64,000 nt of DNA from Mytilus galloprovincialis (Eukaryota; Mollusca; Bivalvia; Mytilida; Mytilidae), in contig NC_134849.1 in the NCBI RefSeq assembly GCF_965363235.1, positions 57,307,122 to 57,371,121 on the forward strand, in the 5' to 3' direction. The position numbers and the translations under genes are program-made. Each line of letters begins with the position of its first letter. Position 1 is the first letter of the stretch. Positions 34,088-44,529 of the stretch are shown in pieces. The notes under the pieces were generated by a model, which was not told the origin of the DNA, did not search any database, and was given only the letters and a program-made list of their open reading frames with translations.

Positions 34088-36290
34088 ATGAGTTCATTAA
34101 AGATTTTGTCTGTTAATTGTCAAGGCCTTCGTAACACATTAAAAAGAAGAGACGTATTTGATATACTGAATTCAAAGAACTGTAATATATATTGTATTCA
34201 GGATACTCATTTTACAAATGATATAGAAAACATAGTTAGATCTATGTGGGGTTATGAGTGTTATTTTTCATCTGTTAGCTCAAACTCTAGAGGTGTAGCT
34301 ATTTTGTTCAATAATAATTCTGAATGCAAAGTGTTGAAAGAAAAAAAAGATATAAATGGAAACTATTTAACTTTAGATATTCTTGTAGAAAATAGAAAGA
34401 TAACTCTTGTATGTCTATACGGACCAAATACAGACAATCCTGATTTTTTTCTAATATTATGTCTGTTATTGATGATTTTGAAAATGAATACTTTGTTATT
34501 TGTGGTGATTTCAATCTTGTCCAAAACCCATGTATAGATTATTGCAACTATGTGAATATTAACAATCCGAAAGCTAGGGAAAAAGTATTGGAATTTATTG
34601 AAGAAAGAAATTTGATAGACCCGTATAGAGAACGTTTTCCAGATGTACAGCGATACACTTGGAGGAAGAGAAATCCTTTTAAACAGGCTAGATTAGACTT
34701 TTTTCTTCTCACTGAAAACTTTTTAAACAGTCTAAAAAATTGTAATGTGCTTCCAAGCTATCGGTCAGATCACTCTATGATTTTGCTAGATTTAGAATTT
34801 TACCCTTTCATTAGGGGAAAAGGTTTGTGGAAGTTTAACAACTCTTTATTATATGATATAGACTATATAAATACTATTAAGCAAAAAATTCAGGAAGTGA
34901 AAAAACAACATTGTGCTTTAGTTTATAATATGGAAAATATTGACCAAATAGATAATAAAGACATTCATTTTAGAATTAACTGTCAGCTTTTGCTTGAGAC
35001 TCTTCTTATGGAAATTAGGGGGAAGACAATTTCATATTCAAGCTATAAAAAAAAGCAAGACGAAGAAAGGGAAATAAATCTTCGAAATGAAATAACTCAA
35101 TTAGAGGAAAGAGTTGACGAACATTCCATTAACGCATTAGAAGCAAAAAAACATGAGCTCGAAAGTTTACGAACACAAAAATTAAAAGGGAAATTAGTAA
35201 GATCCCGTGTTCAATGGATACAGGAAGAGGAAAAACCTACTAATTATTTCTGTGGCTTAGAATCACGAAATTTTATGAGCAAAATTATTCCCAAAGTAGA
35301 AAAAGAAAATGGGGAAATTATAACAAAACAAAAAAGATATTTTGAATGAAGTTAAATATTTTTATGACAATTTTTATAAAAAAAGGGATACTAAAAGTAC
35401 TTTAAGTGATCTTAAAAAAGACTTGAAAAATTTAAGTGTTCCTATACTTTCGTCTCAGGAAAAAGAGAGCTTGGAAGGTATAATTACTGTTAAAGAAGCT
35501 GGAGAAACATTGAAAAAAATGAAAAACAACAAAACTCCTGGAACGGATGGTTTTTCAGCAGAGTTCTATAAATTTTTTTGGAAGGATCTTCAAATTTTTA
35601 TTGTAAATTCTTTAAACTATGGTGAAAAAACAGGGGAACTATCTGTTACACAAAAACAAGGGATTATTACTTGTTTACCAAAAGGGAATTAACTCCGCCA
35701 CTTTTTAAAAAACTGGCGCCCTATATCTTTACTGAATACTGTGTATAAAATTGGATCAGCAGCTATTGCAAACAGATTTAAGAGTGTCCTTGATAAATTG
35801 ATAAATTTTGATCAGACTGGTTTTATTAATATAAGACTCATTTATGATATATTACAGTACACAGAGGAACATGAAATACCAGGGTTATTACTTTTGATTG
35901 ATTTCGAAAAAGCTTTCGATTCAATATCATGGGACTTTTTGATAAATGTTTTGAAATTTTTCAATGTTGGCGATTCTATCATCAATTGGGTTAAAGTTTT
36001 TTACAATAATATCAACTCTGCTGTCATCCAGGGGGAACCTTTCAGATTTTTTTACTATTGGAAGAGGTTGTAGACAAGGGGACACCTGTCTCCATATCTT
36101 TTTATTTTATGTGTTGAGATTCTGGCATTGAAAATAAGGGGAAATAGTGACATTAGTGGTATAGAGGTCACACGGGTTGAGCATAAATTGTCACAGTTTG
36201 CTGATGACACCTCTTTGATTTTGGATGGGAGTGAAAAATCTTTACAAGAACCATTATTAGAATTAAAAATCAATTCTTCAGAGAACAATT
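34088..36290 (+). pseudogene. L1/Tx1-type LINE ORF2: endonuclease and reverse transcriptase, first part
   Basis: From the ATG at 34088 the frame encodes an APE-type endonuclease (SSLKILSVNCQGLRNT, CIQDTHFTND, CLYGPN). After a one-base loss in a T run near 34450 it continues with VICGDFNLV, the TWRKRNPFKQARLDFFL motif and YRSDHSMILLDLEF. A one-base gain in an A run near 35332 shifts to the frame with NKTPGTDGFSAEFYKFFWKDL. A TAA at 35690 interrupts before NWRPISLLN. The palm motif LLIDFEKAFDSISWDFL and the QFADDTSLILDG box follow, with frameshifts near 36050 and 36090. Order and motifs match L1/Tx1-group non-LTR retrotransposons. The copy is dead but recognisable nearly end to end. Confidence 0.88.
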
Positions 36291-37518
36291 GAAGGTCTTT
36301 CCACCTCGATAATAACAATGAAATTTAAAAATCGATGTTAGAAAATGTCACTCCTTGTTGATGTAATTTGGTTCTTCAAATTGATATAAAAAAATAAGAT
36401 TAATAGGTATATGCAGAAGACTTAATTGTTTTATTATGAACAGAAAATCATTTTTAGCAAAGGTCAAAATCTAGAATGTCAAATTGACCTTTGACCTTGA
36501 CCGCAATTTCAAGGTCATAGGTCAGTGATCTCAAATCAAAAGACCCCAGGTCAATCATTTGTATGGTTGTGGAGAAATACTGATTTAAAATACATAAGGG
36601 GAGAAAACTCCTATAAGGGTTAACCAAAACACTTCGACTGAAATAGGTTGAAGTTGCGCCTTTTTGTAAACAGTAATTTGGCAAACAAATCATACCATTA
36701 ACTGTAACAATTTCTTTTGAACAACGATAACAAGCAAAATTCAGAATTTATAACATGACCTTGACCTTCGACCTTGATCTCAATTTCAAGGTCATAGGTC
36801 AGTGAACTCAAAACGGAAGACCGAAGATCAATCACTTGTATGGTTGTCGAGAAATACTAATTTGAAATACATAAGGGGAGAAAACTCCTATAAGGATTAA
36901 CCAAAACACTTTCACTTAAATAGGTTGAAGTTGCGCCTAATTGTAAACAGTTATTTGGCAAACACATCATATCATTTACTGTCACAGTTTCTGTGGAATA
37001 ACGATAACAAGCAAAGTTCAAAATTTAGAACATGACCTTGACCTTTGACCTTGACCTCAATTTCCTTCAAATGGACCAAGGACTTCATATCAAAAGACTG
37101 TAGGCCTCTACGACTTAAAACGTATGAATTTATCCAACAAATCGTCTATCTTAAATTTTCAAAGGGAAATAACTCCCATAAGATGTCTTCCGATCACTCA
37201 AGTCATACTAAACCAAATCATTCTCAAGAGTAGACGAACAATTTGGTGAAAACAGTTTGCTAAAATCTTTTACGGTTTTAGAGATATAGCGATAACAAGA
37301 AAAAGGGGACGCGGGGAGATAACTCCTATAAGAGTAAGTGTTCGGTCACACAGGGTGAGTTTTGAAACCCCCATTACTGTACAACATCATTGGCCAAAAA
37401 ATCCATTCGATATGTTGTAAGACAAAAAAGCATCTCAGACGGCAGAAGAAAAAAAAAAAAAAAAAAAAATAATCAGAAGAAAAACAAAAGGTCTTTCCAC
37501 GAAAAGTGGAAAGACCTA
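36291..37518. mobile_element. TIR element with ~280 bp internal tandem repeats, inserted in the LINE
   Basis: The left end is AGGTCTTTCCAC (36293) and the right end GTGGAAAGACCT (to 37518). The right terminus is itself a palindrome, AGGTCTTTCCAC-GAAAA-GTGGAAAGACCT. AATT before the element and AATT after it fit a 4 bp target duplication. The LINE frame is restored across it (..SSENN | LDWFAK..). Inside, a unit with 'CCTTGACC...AATTTCAAGGTCATAGGTCAGTGA' recurs near 36491, 36768 and 37045, ending in a poly-A run at about 37448. No transposase is present. Confidence 0.7.
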
Positions 37519-38244
37519 ATTAGACTGGTTTGCAAAAATATCTGGACTGAATATTAACTTCACAAAAACACAAGTTATTTGGTTTGGGAGCAAAACATAT
37601 AGTACAGATACTTTATGCCCTAACAGAAATCTGTCCTGGGGTGAAACTTCTTTTAAATTACTAGGAATCAATTTTGATGTAGATGTTGAAAAAATTGTTA
37701 AGATAAATTATTCTGAAAGAATTGCACAGATTAAAAATACTTTAAATCAATGGTCTCAAAGGAATCTAACTGTTATAGGTAGAATAACTGTGATTAAAAC
37801 TCTAGTCTTGCCTATTGTAAACCATCTCATTATCTCTCTGCTAAATCCTTCAGATGATATTATTAAGAGAATAAATGAACTTATTTATACATACATATGG
37901 AACTCACCTATACATAGAGTTAAGAAGGATATTCTAATCAAAGATTATTTGGAGGGAGGTTTAAATATGCTTGATTTGAATATGTTCATTACAGCACTTA
38001 AATCAACATGGATTAGGAGGATTTAGCAGAGAGATAGTAAATGGTAAAATATTTTCATGTCAAATATAGATAAAAGAAAGTTGTTTAGTTGTGGTGTTGA
38101 TTAAATTAGACAACTGTATATGACAGTTAACAACCATTTTTGGAAAGATGTACTAAGATCCTGGGAAATGATTATTCAAAAAGAAAGAAATTTTACTTAT
38201 GATTCATTTTTATCAAATCCACTATGGCTGAATAATAATATTAA
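37519..38244 (+). pseudogene. LINE ORF2, middle part
   Basis: The LINE resumes with LDWFAKISGLNINFTKTQ, then FKLLGINFDVDV, GRITVIKTLVLPIVNH, IIKRINELIYTYIWNSP and LEGGLNMLDLNMFITALKSTW. This is the usual region after the RT thumb in L1/Tx1 ORF2. A stop at 38024 and later frameshifts degrade it. It breaks off at NNNIK (about 38244), where the transposase-bearing insertion starts. Confidence 0.8.
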
Positions 38245-39732
38245 AGACCGGGGATGACCTAGAAAATTTTACACCCCTACAGCAATTAAGCCTATTTGGA
38301 TATAGGCAGTGCTAAGATAAGAAACAGATTATTTTTAGTGAATTTTCTTGTTGTGTAAATAGAAGCACATGTTACTGACTGCATGTTGTGATAAGAGAAA
38401 ATATGAAAAAACTATAAAACTTACACACAGATTTTATCTCATGAAAATCCAATTAATTTATATATACAAGATAGAAACACAATGTCACTGTATCCAATAA
38501 GAAATATTAAATGTTTTATAAATGAGACAAAAATTTAAAGTTGCATCCCATGAATTGATATTTAGATAAAAATATTTACTTCATAATAAAGATGATGAAT
38601 GAATATTAATTTCTCTCTATTTTTTCTCTAATAAAATGAATTTATTTGCCTAGCCCAAATACTTTGTCTGTAATTATAAGTTGGAGGCTTATAGTTCTTT
38701 TTGCCAATGTTACTTCTTGGAGCATTTCTACGGTTTGGGTTCCAGATTGATGTGAAATCGCGATCAACATTTTCATTCCAATGACAAACTGCCAACTGAC
38801 TTCTAGCTTGGTAATTGTCATTACTAAAAGCAATTCTTTTATCTTGGAACATGTTCATAGTATTGTTAAAGCTCTCAACATAACATGTATCTTTGGCTAA
38901 CACATAATCCTCAGGGTGGGTGTAAATTGTAGATTTCCGAATAACACCTAGGAGAAGTTTTTCAGCAATTGGTATTGAAATAATTATCCGCTTAGGTTCG
39001 TAATTTGTATCACGCTTACATCGTGAATCAGGATGACACTTCTGGTGGTTGTTCTTATAATGTTCCACAATATTTAGTAATACATCCTTTAATTCCTTTG
39101 GATTTTCTTCACAGTTTCTAACAGCCCAATGAAAATGTGTGGCAACTGATTCCACCTTGTCCTCTAGTTGAGCAGACCAGGACTTTTCTTTTAAATATTT
39201 TGGTCCCGCAGATACTCTTTTCATTGCAACTTTAACCTTTTTGATGGCATGCCATGGATCGTTCTGATTTGTAATAATTCCTGTGTCTTTTACCAGCTTG
39301 TTAATACTCAAATTTCGGTCATGAGAATGTACATTAACTTGAACGTCTTGCTCTTCCAAGTAATGGTAGATTCGTTGTGTTCCCAATTTTTCATGGCGCT
39401 GTGATACAGAATCATCAGATTTTGTAACATGTTCACATTTGAGAACTTTGTGGATTTTTTCTCCTATGGCAACAACACTGCTGTCTTTTGCATTTTTACG
39501 CCAGCCATGTCGAGCATCTGTTATTATGTTAATTCCTGTCAATTCATCGTACATTCCAATTTCTTCTAGTACTGCTGACTCAATACTTTCATTGTATTGC
39601 TGTTCAATATGATTTTTGTATCTTTGAAACATGTATTGCTGTTTTTGTTTGTTGATATGTCCTATTTTAGCAGCATTAGCAAATCTGTTGTAGTGCACTG
39701 GTAACATTCCGCTACAAGTATATCCGTGAAAT
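38245..39732 (-). mobile_element. Insertion carrying a DDE transposase gene
   Basis: The boundaries are inferred from the LINE, which stops at NPLWLNNNIK and resumes with INEWFKSGIRFVN-like coding (EWFKSGIRFVND) just after 39732. I found no convincing terminal inverted repeats or target duplication. The insert may be a truncated transposon, or a fragment carried in by another route. Confidence 0.5.
38628..39707 (-). CDS. DDE-type transposase-like protein, 359 aa, probably 5'-partial
   Basis: This is the longest uninterrupted transposon ORF in the window. It reads like a cut-and-paste transposase catalytic core. TDARHGWRKNAK (D64) is followed by HKVLKCEHVTK and QRHEKLGTQRIYHYL, then VHSHDRNLSINKLV (D130), NQNDPWHAIKK, a Cys/His segment HQKCHPDSRC, and CYVESFNNTMN (E278) with a following K...F, R and LAVCHWNEN. 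D64, D130 and E278 are the candidate catalytic triad. The frame stays open upstream of the ATG (FHGYTCSG), so the true N-terminus, often a DNA-binding domain, is probably missing. Similar proteins are widespread in molluscs and cnidarians. Kolobok is a possible superfamily, but I am unsure. It lies antisense inside a LINE and shows no internal stop, so it arrived recently compared with the host LINE's decay. Confidence 0.7.
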   Translation of the reverse strand: MLPVHYNRFANAAKIGHINKQKQQYMFQRYKNHIEQQYNESIESAVLEEIGMYDELTGINIITDARHGWRKNAKDSSVVAIGEKIHKVLKCEHVTKSDDSVSQRHEKLGTQRIYHYLEEQDVQVNVHSHDRNLSINKLVKDTGIITNQNDPWHAIKKVKVAMKRVSAGPKYLKEKSWSAQLEDKVESVATHFHWAVRNCEENPKELKDVLLNIVEHYKNNHQKCHPDSRCKRDTNYEPKRIIISIPIAEKLLLGVIRKSTIYTHPEDYVLAKDTCYVESFNNTMNMFQDKRIAFSNDNYQARSQLAVCHWNENVDRDFTSIWNPNRRNAPRSNIGKKNYKPPTYNYRQSIWARQINSFY

Positions 39733-41015
39733 AAATCAGTAATTTATCAAGAATGGTTCAAAAGTGGTATTAGATTTGTAAATGATATAGTTGACGAAAA
39801 TGGATCGTATATTTCATTTGACCAATTTAAGCAAAAATATAACATTAACACAGATTTTCTTAAATTTTACAGTGTTATTTCGGCAGTGAAAGAGGCATCA
39901 AAATCTTTCCATAAAGGATCTTACAAATTAGTTTGTCCTTTTATACCATCATGTCTACAAATATTTTTAAAACATTGTAAAGGATCAAAAGATATGTATT
40001 CTGTACTGACAAGAAATAATGTTATTCCTACTGGACAGCTTAAGTGGGTTAAAATTTTAGGTGAACAGAATCTGAACTGGAAAAAGATTTTCAGACTGCC
40101 TTTTGCTGTTACTAAAAATAGTAAATTACAGTGGTTGCAATATAGGATTAACCATTGCATTATTGCCACAAATCAGTATTTAGTTAAAATAAAATTGACT
40201 GATGATCCTTTATGTACATTTTGTAAATCAGATAATGAGTCTATAGAACACCTATTTTGGAATTGCAATACTGTACAAGATTTTCTACAGGATGTTGTTC
40301 CTTTCCGGTGGAATAAGTCTCTCAATGAATAAATTAAACTTTCTTTTTGGAGACTTATCCAAGATATTTCCCAACAACCCATATAACATGATTTTTCTTT
40401 ATATTAAACAATATGTGTATAATTCTAGATGCTTTAAAAAGAATCTCTCATTGCAAGCAATTATAATAAAACTGAAAGATATGCATAAATTAGAGAGTAT
40501 GATAGCTGTAAAAAATAAAAAGATAACTGAATTTGACAATGTATGGAATGTTTTTGAAAAACTGTTATTGAATACCAGCTAATGTCTTTTTTGTTGTTGT
40601 TGAAATAAATTATAACTACTTAATTATAATCTTTTTTAAAGAAAATATTATTGTCATGTTATGTACTTGATCGGTGTTGATGGCTGTTACGAAAGAAATG
40701 TCTCGTAAATTTTCAATTTTTTTTTTCAACATTATTATTTGATATTTAAAATATAGAAAGGGATGTAACTGGATAATCCTTTTGTGTTTTGTTTTTGTTT
40801 TTTGTGTTTTGTTTTTCCATCTTTATTTATTTATTTTTAATTTTTTAATTATTTTTTTTTTCTTTATCTTTTCAATAGAAAATGTATAATATTTCCAATT
40901 AAGATTTATTTATAAAAATGGCATTGTATTTATCTTATATGTATTATATTGTATGTATGTCATGTGTATGTTGTAATTGTTGGAAATAAAAAAATCAAAA
41001 GTTAAAAAAAAAATA
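39733..41015 (+). pseudogene. LINE ORF2 C-terminus and 3' end
   Basis: The C-terminal coding part continues with EWFKSGIRFVND, FLKFYSVISAVKEAS, LNWKKIFRLPFAVTKN and LQYRINHCIIATNQYL. It includes the CCHC-like finger CTFCKSDNESIEHLFWNC. A frameshift near 40320 precedes the end (KMHKLESMIAVKNKK...), with a TAA at 40580. A T/A-rich 3' UTR follows and ends in an A-rich tail near 40985-41015, the LINE 3' end. Confidence 0.8.
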
Positions 41016-41074
41016 AATTATAAAATTCGTGTTTTCATGATCTGGCTAAAAAATGTAATTATAAAAAAAAGTTT

Positions 41075-41713
41075 GTTTTAATTTGGCCCAGTAGTTTCAG
41101 AGGAGAAGACTTTTGTAAAGGATTACTAAGATTTACGAAAAATGGTTAAAAATTGACTATAAAGGGCAATAACGCCTTAAGGGGTCAACTGACCATTTCG
41201 GTCATGTTGACTTATTTGTAGATCTTACTTTGCTGAACATTATTGCTGTTTACAGTTTATCTCTATCTATAATAATATTCAAGATAATAACCAAAAACAG
41301 CAAAATTTCCTTAAAATTACCAATTCAGGGGCAGCAACCCAACAAAGAAATGTCTGATTCATCTGAAAATTTCAGGGCAGATAGATCTTGACCTGATAAA
41401 CGATTTTACCCCTGTCAGATTTGCTCTAAATGCTTTGGTTTTTGAGTTATAAGCCAAAAACTGCATTTTACCCCTATGTTCTATTTTTAGCCATTGCGGC
41501 CATCTTGGTTGGTTGGCTGGGTCACCGGACACATTTTTTAAACTAGATACCCCAATGATGATTGTGGCCAAGTTTGGTTTTATTTGGCCCAGTAGTTTCA
41601 GAGGAGAAGATTTTTGTAAAAGTTAACGACGACGGATGACGGACGACGGACGACGACGACGGACGCAAAGTGATGTGAAAAGCTCACTTGGCCCTTTGGG
41701 CCAGGTGAGCTAA
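41075..41713 (-). mobile_element. Single-unit copy of the 6814-9140 element
   Basis: Reversed, it runs from the end AGCTCACCTGGCCCAAAGGG (41713 leftward) through the GTCGTC microsatellite to one ~500 bp unit, finishing at CTGGGCCAAATT. It lies immediately downstream of the LINE poly-A tail. The ORF 41359-41571 (-) is the repeat read through. Confidence 0.75.
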
Positions 41714-41864
41714 AAATAACCATTTTAAAGAGGTTATTTTAGATAGAAAATCTTATTTTTGTGTGGATGACGCTTTGATAATTTGCGTCCATGTCTACTC
41801 CTTCTAAAATTGTAATAACTGTGTTTGAATACTAACATCAAAGTTTAAAAAGTACTTAGAAAAA

Positions 41865-42325
41865 GTCAAAATTTCGAGATTTCAACAGTCGAAATTTTAA
41901 GATCAAAGTCGAAATTTCGATTTAAAAAAAAAGTCGAAATTTTGTGTTTACAAAAAGTCGAAATTTTAAGTTTAAAATAAGTTGAAATTTCGAGTTTAAA
42001 ATAAGTCGAAATTTCGAGTTTTAAAAACGTCGAAATTTTGAGTTTAAAATAAGCTGAAATTTCTAGTTTTAAATAAGTCGAAATTATGAGTTTTAAAAAG
42101 TCGAAATTTCGAGTTTAAAGAGGAAATTTCGACTTTTTATAAGTCGAAATTTCAAATTGCAAAAAAGTCAAAAATTCTACTTTTCAAAAAGTCGAAATTT
42201 CAAGATTTTAGAAAGTCAATATTTCAAGTTTAAGTCAAAATTTTGGGATTTGAAAAGTCAAAATTTCAAGTTAAAGTCAAAATTTCGAGATTTGAAAAGT
42301 CAAAATTTCGACTTTGAAGAAAAAG
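41865..42325. repeat. Minisatellite of ~24 bp TCGAAATTTCGA units
   Basis: Variants of AAGTCGAAATTTCGAGTTTA repeat about twenty times with drift. The core TCGAAATTTCGA is a perfect palindrome, so each repeat can form a cruciform or hairpin. The last units become more degenerate (AAAGTCAAAATTTCAAG). The ORF 42157-42399 is within it and is not a gene. Confidence 0.75.
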
Positions 42326-42549
42326 TTCACTGCCAATTTTATTTTTTCTATGTCCCAAATACGCTTCCGTATGAAACCCATACTTTAGTGCTGACATGAA
42401 TTGTCATTGATATGGTTATATTTATAAATTAACTGTTTACAGATAACAGATACCTTAGCTGTATTTGGCAAAACTTTTAGGAATTTTGGTTTTCAATATG
42501 CTCTTCAACTTCGTACTTTATTTGGCCTTTTTAACTTTTTTGAATTCGA

Positions 42550-42593
42550 GCGTCACTGATGAGTTTTTTGTAGACGAAACGCGCGTCTGGCGT
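42550..42593 (+). ncRNA. Hammerhead ribozyme, type I (family A), upstream copy
   Basis: Stem I is GCGTCA with TGGCGT (six pairs, two of them G-U). The CTGATGA and GAAA boxes are intact. Stem II is GTTT-TTTGT-AGAC, still paired because C to T leaves a G-U pair. Stem III is the minimal ACGCGCGT. The cleavage triplet is GTC (42585-42587). All invariant bases are present. Confidence 0.85.
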
Positions 42594-42917
42594 ATATACT
42601 AAATTTAGTCCTGGTATCTATGATGAGTTTATTTACAACCACTGGGTCGATGCCACAGCTGCTGGTGGAGATTTAATTTCCCCGAGGGTATCACAAGCCC
42701 AGTAGCCAGCACTTTTTGTGCTGACATGAATTGTCATTGATATGGTTATATTTATAAATTTACTGTTTACAATTTTTGAATTTTTTGAAATACTAAGGCT
42801 TTTCTACCTCAGGAATAGATTACCTTAGCTGTATTTGGCAAAACTTTTAGGAATTTTGGTTCTCAATGCTCTTCAACTTCGTACTTTATTTGGCCTTTTT
42901 AACTTTTTTGGATTCGA

Positions 42918-42961
42918 GCGTCACTGATGAGTCTTTTGTAGACGAAACGCGCGTCTGGCGT
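42918..42961 (+). ncRNA. Hammerhead ribozyme, type I (family A), downstream copy
   Basis: This is identical in layout to the upstream copy, with the family consensus stem II GTCT-TTTGT-AGAC. CTGATGA, GAAA and GTC are intact; cleavage is expected after 42955. With the upstream copy it would release a 368 nt RNA with the 5'-OH and 2',3'-cyclic phosphate ends that allow circularisation. Confidence 0.87.
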
Positions 42962-43002
42962 ATATACTAAATTTAGTCCTGGTATCTATGATGAGTTTAT
43001 TT

Positions 43003-43790
43003 AGTATGGATGTGAAATTTGGGGCATGGTAATGTTGAATTTATAGAAAGAATCCATCTGAAATTCTGTAAACTTCTTTGAAACTGAAAAAATATATCGC
43101 GATGAATGTGTTTTTTTTTTTTTTAAATATTTGGATTCCTCAATGTTAAGGTAATGATATATGGTTAAATAAAATACACTAAAGTCACGTTTACAAGACC
43201 AATACAAACAGTTGTGGAATACACTGACAATTACAAGAGTCTGTAAATAATAGAATTTTTAAGTTAGAATTAAATTTTGAAATATATTTCGATATCGTAG
43301 ATATGCACAAAAGTATTATTTTATGTAGATATAGAACCACAAACCACAGACTCCCAATAGAGACAGGGAGGTGGAATAATGTTTATAGAAATGAGAGCAA
43401 GTGCAATATTGGTAGGATTGGAGACGATTCTATAATCTGCTAGAATGTCCGTTTTTTAACGACAGTAGAAAATTATACTTTGATAAGTACTATTTTGCTC
43501 GATAATTGATGAGCAAATTAAACAAAAAGTCAGAGCTAAACAGATTATGTAAGTTTATAAAGTGCATTTATAAATAAACACGTCGCCCAGTATCCTCCTG
43601 GCTAAAATGTATATTATTTTGAAACCACTGTATTGTGTTTTGTTTGAGATTACTATGTGTTATAGTAATCTTAGGTTTTGTAAATAGATGCAATATTCAT
43701 GTACATATTTTGCACCCTCTCTGTATCTCTGTATCTGCTATGGTTATGAAAATAAAGATATCGGCAATTCATTCATTCATTCATTCAACA
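43003..43790 (+). pseudogene. 3' end of a LINE ORF2, 5'-truncated
   Basis: It begins with YGCEIWGHGNVEFIERIHLKF, the C-terminal region found after the RT in many LINE ORF2s. Around 43310-43500 it continues with TTNHRLPIETGRWNN and a degenerate C-x-C...LECPFFND segment. It ends in a short ATTC repeat (about 43766-43789) that looks like a microsatellite tail. Frames are broken. It abuts the retrozyme dimer exactly at 43002/43003. Confidence 0.65.
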
Positions 43791-44529
43791 GACGGCTAGA
43801 GCTTTAATTGGCTCATGTTGTAACGGAACTTAGTGTCCCTCGTTCCAACAACTCTCCAACCTATCCATTTGACCAATCCCATGCAACAAACGATGGAACT
43901 AATTGCCCTTCGTCCAAACAACCCTTCAGACTGCCATTGACAAATACCACTATGCTGCAGCATACCTTTTTGATGTTCTGGGGAAAAGCTCAGTAGTGCT
44001 AGTTTGGAATCTGCCTAACGACCCTTTTTAAAAGAATAAACAACGAGAACTCAGTTTTGCTGGTAGGAAAATGATGTTTTTAATTATACTTTCTTTTCCT
44101 TTCTTTTTGATCAAAACAGTTTACAATACATTAATTATACACAATAACAATAAATAATATGATCTCTTGACAAAGTACAAGTATTCCTGTTTCGTAAATT
44201 GCTGAAGTTGATTCGTGAATTCTACGTCAATTAACTATGCTATTTATATGCATCTGTGCAGTATGTATGAAACATCTGCTTTTTGACTTACTTATGATCA
44301 TCCTATTTATTGTTTGTGGAGTGAATAACCTCATGGTATTATTTATTATAATGTTATATCCGAATACAAACAAATTCTGTTAATATTTTATATAATCTAT
44401 GCTATTGAATAAAGAATCAAATTGATATATTATATTTCTTGAATTATATAATAAAATATTTTGTATTTTCTTCTTGTTATATTTTCTTATGCCAATGAAT
44501 TATTTGACATTTATATTCTCTTTTACTTT

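Larger units (their letters stand above)
42391..43002 (+). mobile_element. Retrozyme-like tandem dimer with two hammerhead ribozymes
   Basis: Two head-to-tail copies of a unit starting CTGACATGAATTGTCATTGA occur at 42391 and 42721. Each contains TTAGCTGTATTTGGCAAAAC, a hammerhead ribozyme and 'AAATTTAGTCCTGGTATCTA'. The predicted cleavage sites (after 42587 and after 42955) are 368 nt apart. The second unit carries 38 extra bases. Between the ribozymes lies CCACTGGGTCGATGCCACAG. No protein is encoded. Dimers of this form are described as retrozymes in plants and animals: non-autonomous retroelements whose RNAs self-cleave and circularise. A LINE fragment begins right after the dimer. Confidence 0.75.

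Noticed and set aside
33891..34091. Hydrophobic 66-residue ORF before the LINE
   Set aside because: It comes from a T-rich tract. No start context, homology or link to the endonuclease frame.
44038..44470. Possible 5' region or promoter of the second LINE
   Set aside because: The RT homology starts abruptly near 44530 and no endonuclease is present, so the copy is 5'-truncated and this is flanking DNA.
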